NCBI GenBank assembly: GCA_034190875.2
Contig: CM067357.1
Coordinates: 19,276,726-19,340,725 of the forward strand
Reading direction: 5' to 3'
Length of the DNA stretch: 64,000 nucleotides
Origin: Urechis unicinctus
Lineage: Eukaryota; Annelida; Polychaeta; Xenopneusta; Urechidae
The translations under genes and the position numbers were made by a program. The notes beneath the pieces are model-generated. The model made no database searches. It was not told where the DNA came from and saw only the letters and a program-made list of their open reading frames with translations. Below, piece by piece: positions 61,201-64,000 of this stretch. Each line of letters opens with the position of its first letter. Position 1 is the first letter of the stretch.

Positions 61201-63496
61201 ATTAATCACAAGCATCATTTGTATTATTTAAATAGTTTTAATCGTTTATATAAAATGTTGCGCTTTTCTGCTATGACGGTGACAGTAATCCGGACTGTTG
61301 AGGCTGTTTTGCCCATTTCTTGTACAATATCATCATTCCCGTAATTTTTCTTCGGTATTGCATAGTTACTAAGTTAGGTTTTTTTTATTCCAGTGGAAGA
61401 AGAAATAGCAAATAAGATTTAGACCACACACACAAACAAGAATGATTTATATGACTTGTGCATTCCCATTCGTGAACCAATATCTATACATCTCATTAGT
61501 TTTTCCCCCTGAATGGCTCTCTACTTAATCATAACGACGTACAAAGTGACACTTATCCATGGCATCACATTGGAAAAGCTTCGTAGTCAACCGGCAATCT
61601 CATCGAGATAAAAGCCCATTTAATTGACCGAAGTCGTAATTCCTTATATATGGTTATTGTTCGCACATTTCGAGGTCACTGGGAAATAACAATCAATTCA
61701 AATGAGCCTGATATGATAATCGCCTATGTATTCAAGAGGATTGAAAACGCTTTAGAAGTCACAGTTAAGATGTAAAAATCGTTTCCAAACAGCACCCACA
61801 AATCGACAGTCGTATTGATAACGCGTAATAAACCTGGAACTGTTCCCGTTAAAAAGAGATGTTACCGCATACAACGCAAAGCAGATAAATTACTTACGCA
61901 AAACACTACCCACCGTCTTTCAGATTAGGATACGCTGCATAATACATTATTAGATATTTCAACAGTAGCGTTAGTGTGATAGGAGCCATTCTGTAGAACG
62001 GAATTCGTGACACCTAAAAATACTCTACGAATGAGCAGTGGTAGCCAGTTATGAAGCAAGTACAAACAGACTTTTTTCGTTCATTTATCGATTTCCGTAA
62101 TCATTAAATATAAACATGTTGTTAAGCAAAATTGATATTTTCGCATATACCTCATACTGGCCATTTTAACACACTGAAAAATGGTTTATATGTGAGAACT
62201 ATTGACGTATCTTAACGTTTCTACGCACATTCATGTCGACGTTGTTCATCTGCTTATACTACGCTATGAGGGATAATATTAATATTATTGCTTAATGAAT
62301 TAGAATTGACTGAAACATTTAATTATCCTTCCATGATGTGTTTTAAAGAAACATGCATACCTAAACCCTCTGATAGGGATAGGAGCGTTAGATTTTGCTT
62401 TATACCGAAACAGCTAGACATAAAACACCATTTCAGATCGCACCGTGTCCTAAATTGTGCGATTCCTGTGTCACGATAAGTTCGCGCTGGTATTGGTGTT
62501 ACCGAGAATATGGAGCCCTTTAAAAGCCTTTGATTACTGTGATGGAGCGCGCCTACATAAATCCGGTATCCGAATTATGCCTCGCATGTAAGGCGTCTGA
62601 AGGTAATGATAATGTTTGTTGAATTGTGAAGTATATTAATGAATGTATTATGAGTTAAATGCACTATCTCCCTTGCTTATCTAATATAGACAATGTCATC
62701 GACACCAAGTAAGACACTGATCATAGCGCTACGTGTAATGAAGCTACTGACGGAACAATGATTGAGGAACGGGCTGCCGGCGCATCACAGCCAACTTCCC
62801 CGGGAACCATTCACGGACTTTGCGACTAAACAAAGCCACACCATTGATAAGCTACCGTTGGACACTGCATTGCAACCACGCCTTTTGCCTCACGGTTGAG
62901 GAAATAATGCCACTTTGTCAAATATAATCTACGGGTCTGGTTTGTCCTACTTGATTGCACAAATTATTATTTCAACCTAGACCGTATAATTGCACAATAA
63001 ACTTGGTTGGTTGCTAAACTGGAGCCAATGATATTGACCCTGCAATCATAGCTTAATTGTTTAAGCGGTTTAGCGATTTTGCAGGACGTAGCAGCTCATG
63101 CAATACAGATTCGTATATTATTGGCAAAATGGTAGAGGGCACCAAAGTGCACAAATAATCCGATCTATTGCCAAATAACAATTATAGAACCATCTTAATT
63201 CAAATTTCATATCGTGCACGAATTGTTCATCTGTCAGAAATGCTTATTTCTACGGTTTACAGCAGGGCAGTCGTTCTATATTAGGAAGTGGTCGCCATGA
63301 GCTTGAACCAGCATTTTCCAATCGAAAGTACAAGATCAGGCAGTTATGAAGTCAAACATAACCAATGTCTTAACAACACTGACGTCGTGTATTTACCAAT
63401 CCCCAGGGCATATTTAATGTTCACTCTTTCCTATTTGAATGTTTAATATTATACTAAGATAAATACTTAACAGCATGAACGGACTATAAATGATTT

Positions 63497-63860
63497 AAAC
63501 ATAGCGCTAAAATCTCCCCTACACTTCATGACCCTTGGTCTAGAATATAATTATGTTATAAATATATATCAAAACCTCAATGCTATTCATGGAATCGATC
63601 TGCTAGCAAACGAGACGCAAGGAGAAAGGGTTGCTAGCAAAAGCGCACCTGCAGGTAGTTCTTATAGCAATGTGGTAGCTGCTGGGAGCCCCTTATGTGC
63701 TATTATGCACTATAAAAATAAGAACGACAATTAGTATTAAGTCATGCTGTGCACGTCTTGCGGTCAGTGAGGCACAAAAGCTCGGCGGTCACAGCGCCAT
63801 CCATTAGGAAGAAGCAACCCAGCTGCGTGTTACCTCATGATTGCGCTACATCCTCAAGCA
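63497..63860. other. About 362 bases present only in copy B2
   Basis: 'tgattt' (63491-63496) and 'gtcgagttttg' (63861) are adjacent, apart from two bases, in copy B1 at 18511-18529. The inserted stretch repeats 'gctagcaaa' (63602 and 63632), has a GC-richer right half and contains an unrecognised 68-residue frame. It may be a short mobile element, but no target duplication was identified. Confidence 0.65.
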
Positions 63861-64000
63861 GTCGAGTTTTGTTATGGGCTTGATTGTGTGAGCGTACTCT
63901 ACATCTATATAATGAACTCACATCCAAGCATGCTGCGTTCCATGCACACTATTGGGCACAATGTGTTATTGTCGCACTGATAGTTGTTTTCATTGATACC

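Larger units (their letters stand above)
56151..64000 (+). repeat. Giant repeat copy B2, cut by window end
   Basis: The start 'ggcgggtctaat' matches 11825 exactly, and the order follows 11825-18670 to the last base of the window. Relative to copy B1 it has extra sequence at about 57040-58244, 62000-62450 and 63497-63860. It lacks about 840 bases, with a junction near 61339, which removes the transposase segment. The best preserved parts are 62770-62905 and 63861-63941. Confidence 0.88.

Overview
The window is AT-rich, intron- and repeat-style eukaryotic DNA. The likely host is an invertebrate metazoan, at low confidence; I do not recognise the species. The signs are very long (TA)n arrays of about 100 to 300 bases, PIF/Harbinger-type transposase remnants, a tRNA-like short repeat head and old, diverged repeat copies. 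No intact host protein-coding gene was recognised on either strand. The longest open frames are either (TA)n runs reading as Tyr-Ile repeats or a minisatellite that happens to lack stops. There is no sign of bacterial gene organisation, rRNA or CRISPR.

Most of the recognisable content is one large, old repeat family, called here the giant repeat. By eye, its copies are: 1-3270, with a partial second copy at 4570-4912; 11825-19445; 26816-27530; 28472-28556; 29525-32815; 33272-33452; 33986-38130 (inverted); 39870-40025 (inverted); 50935-51985; 53521-54440; and 56151 to the window end. Overlapping segments chain together. The tail of the 11825 copy (19259-19445) is the same sequence as positions 1-222, which run on into the part shared by 1-3270 and 29525-32815. 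The family unit is therefore at least about 10 kb and no complete copy is visible. Copies differ by substitutions and by indels of 0.3 to 1.2 kb. Three copies carry the same broken Harbinger-type transposase segment with an aligned D-x-x-Y-P motif; the 56151 copy has lost it.

The (TA)n arrays are not placed at random. At two sites a copy with a long array can be aligned to a copy holding only a short TA-rich seed, so the arrays grew inside the repeat. Several arrays come with duplicated or inverted flanks.

The stretch 5540-11508 is different. It lies between two TA arrays, has similar inverted ends with clustered 'ccattttgg' motifs near both edges, and holds a 17-base minisatellite, a 38-base tandem repeat, a perfect 17-bp hairpin and a 3'-end-like region with AATAAA. 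It may be one mobile element that entered TA-rich DNA, or a piece of ordinary intergenic or UTR sequence. A smaller stretch with the same motif beside a TA array is at 45117-45700. Stretches with nothing recognisable are listed as such.
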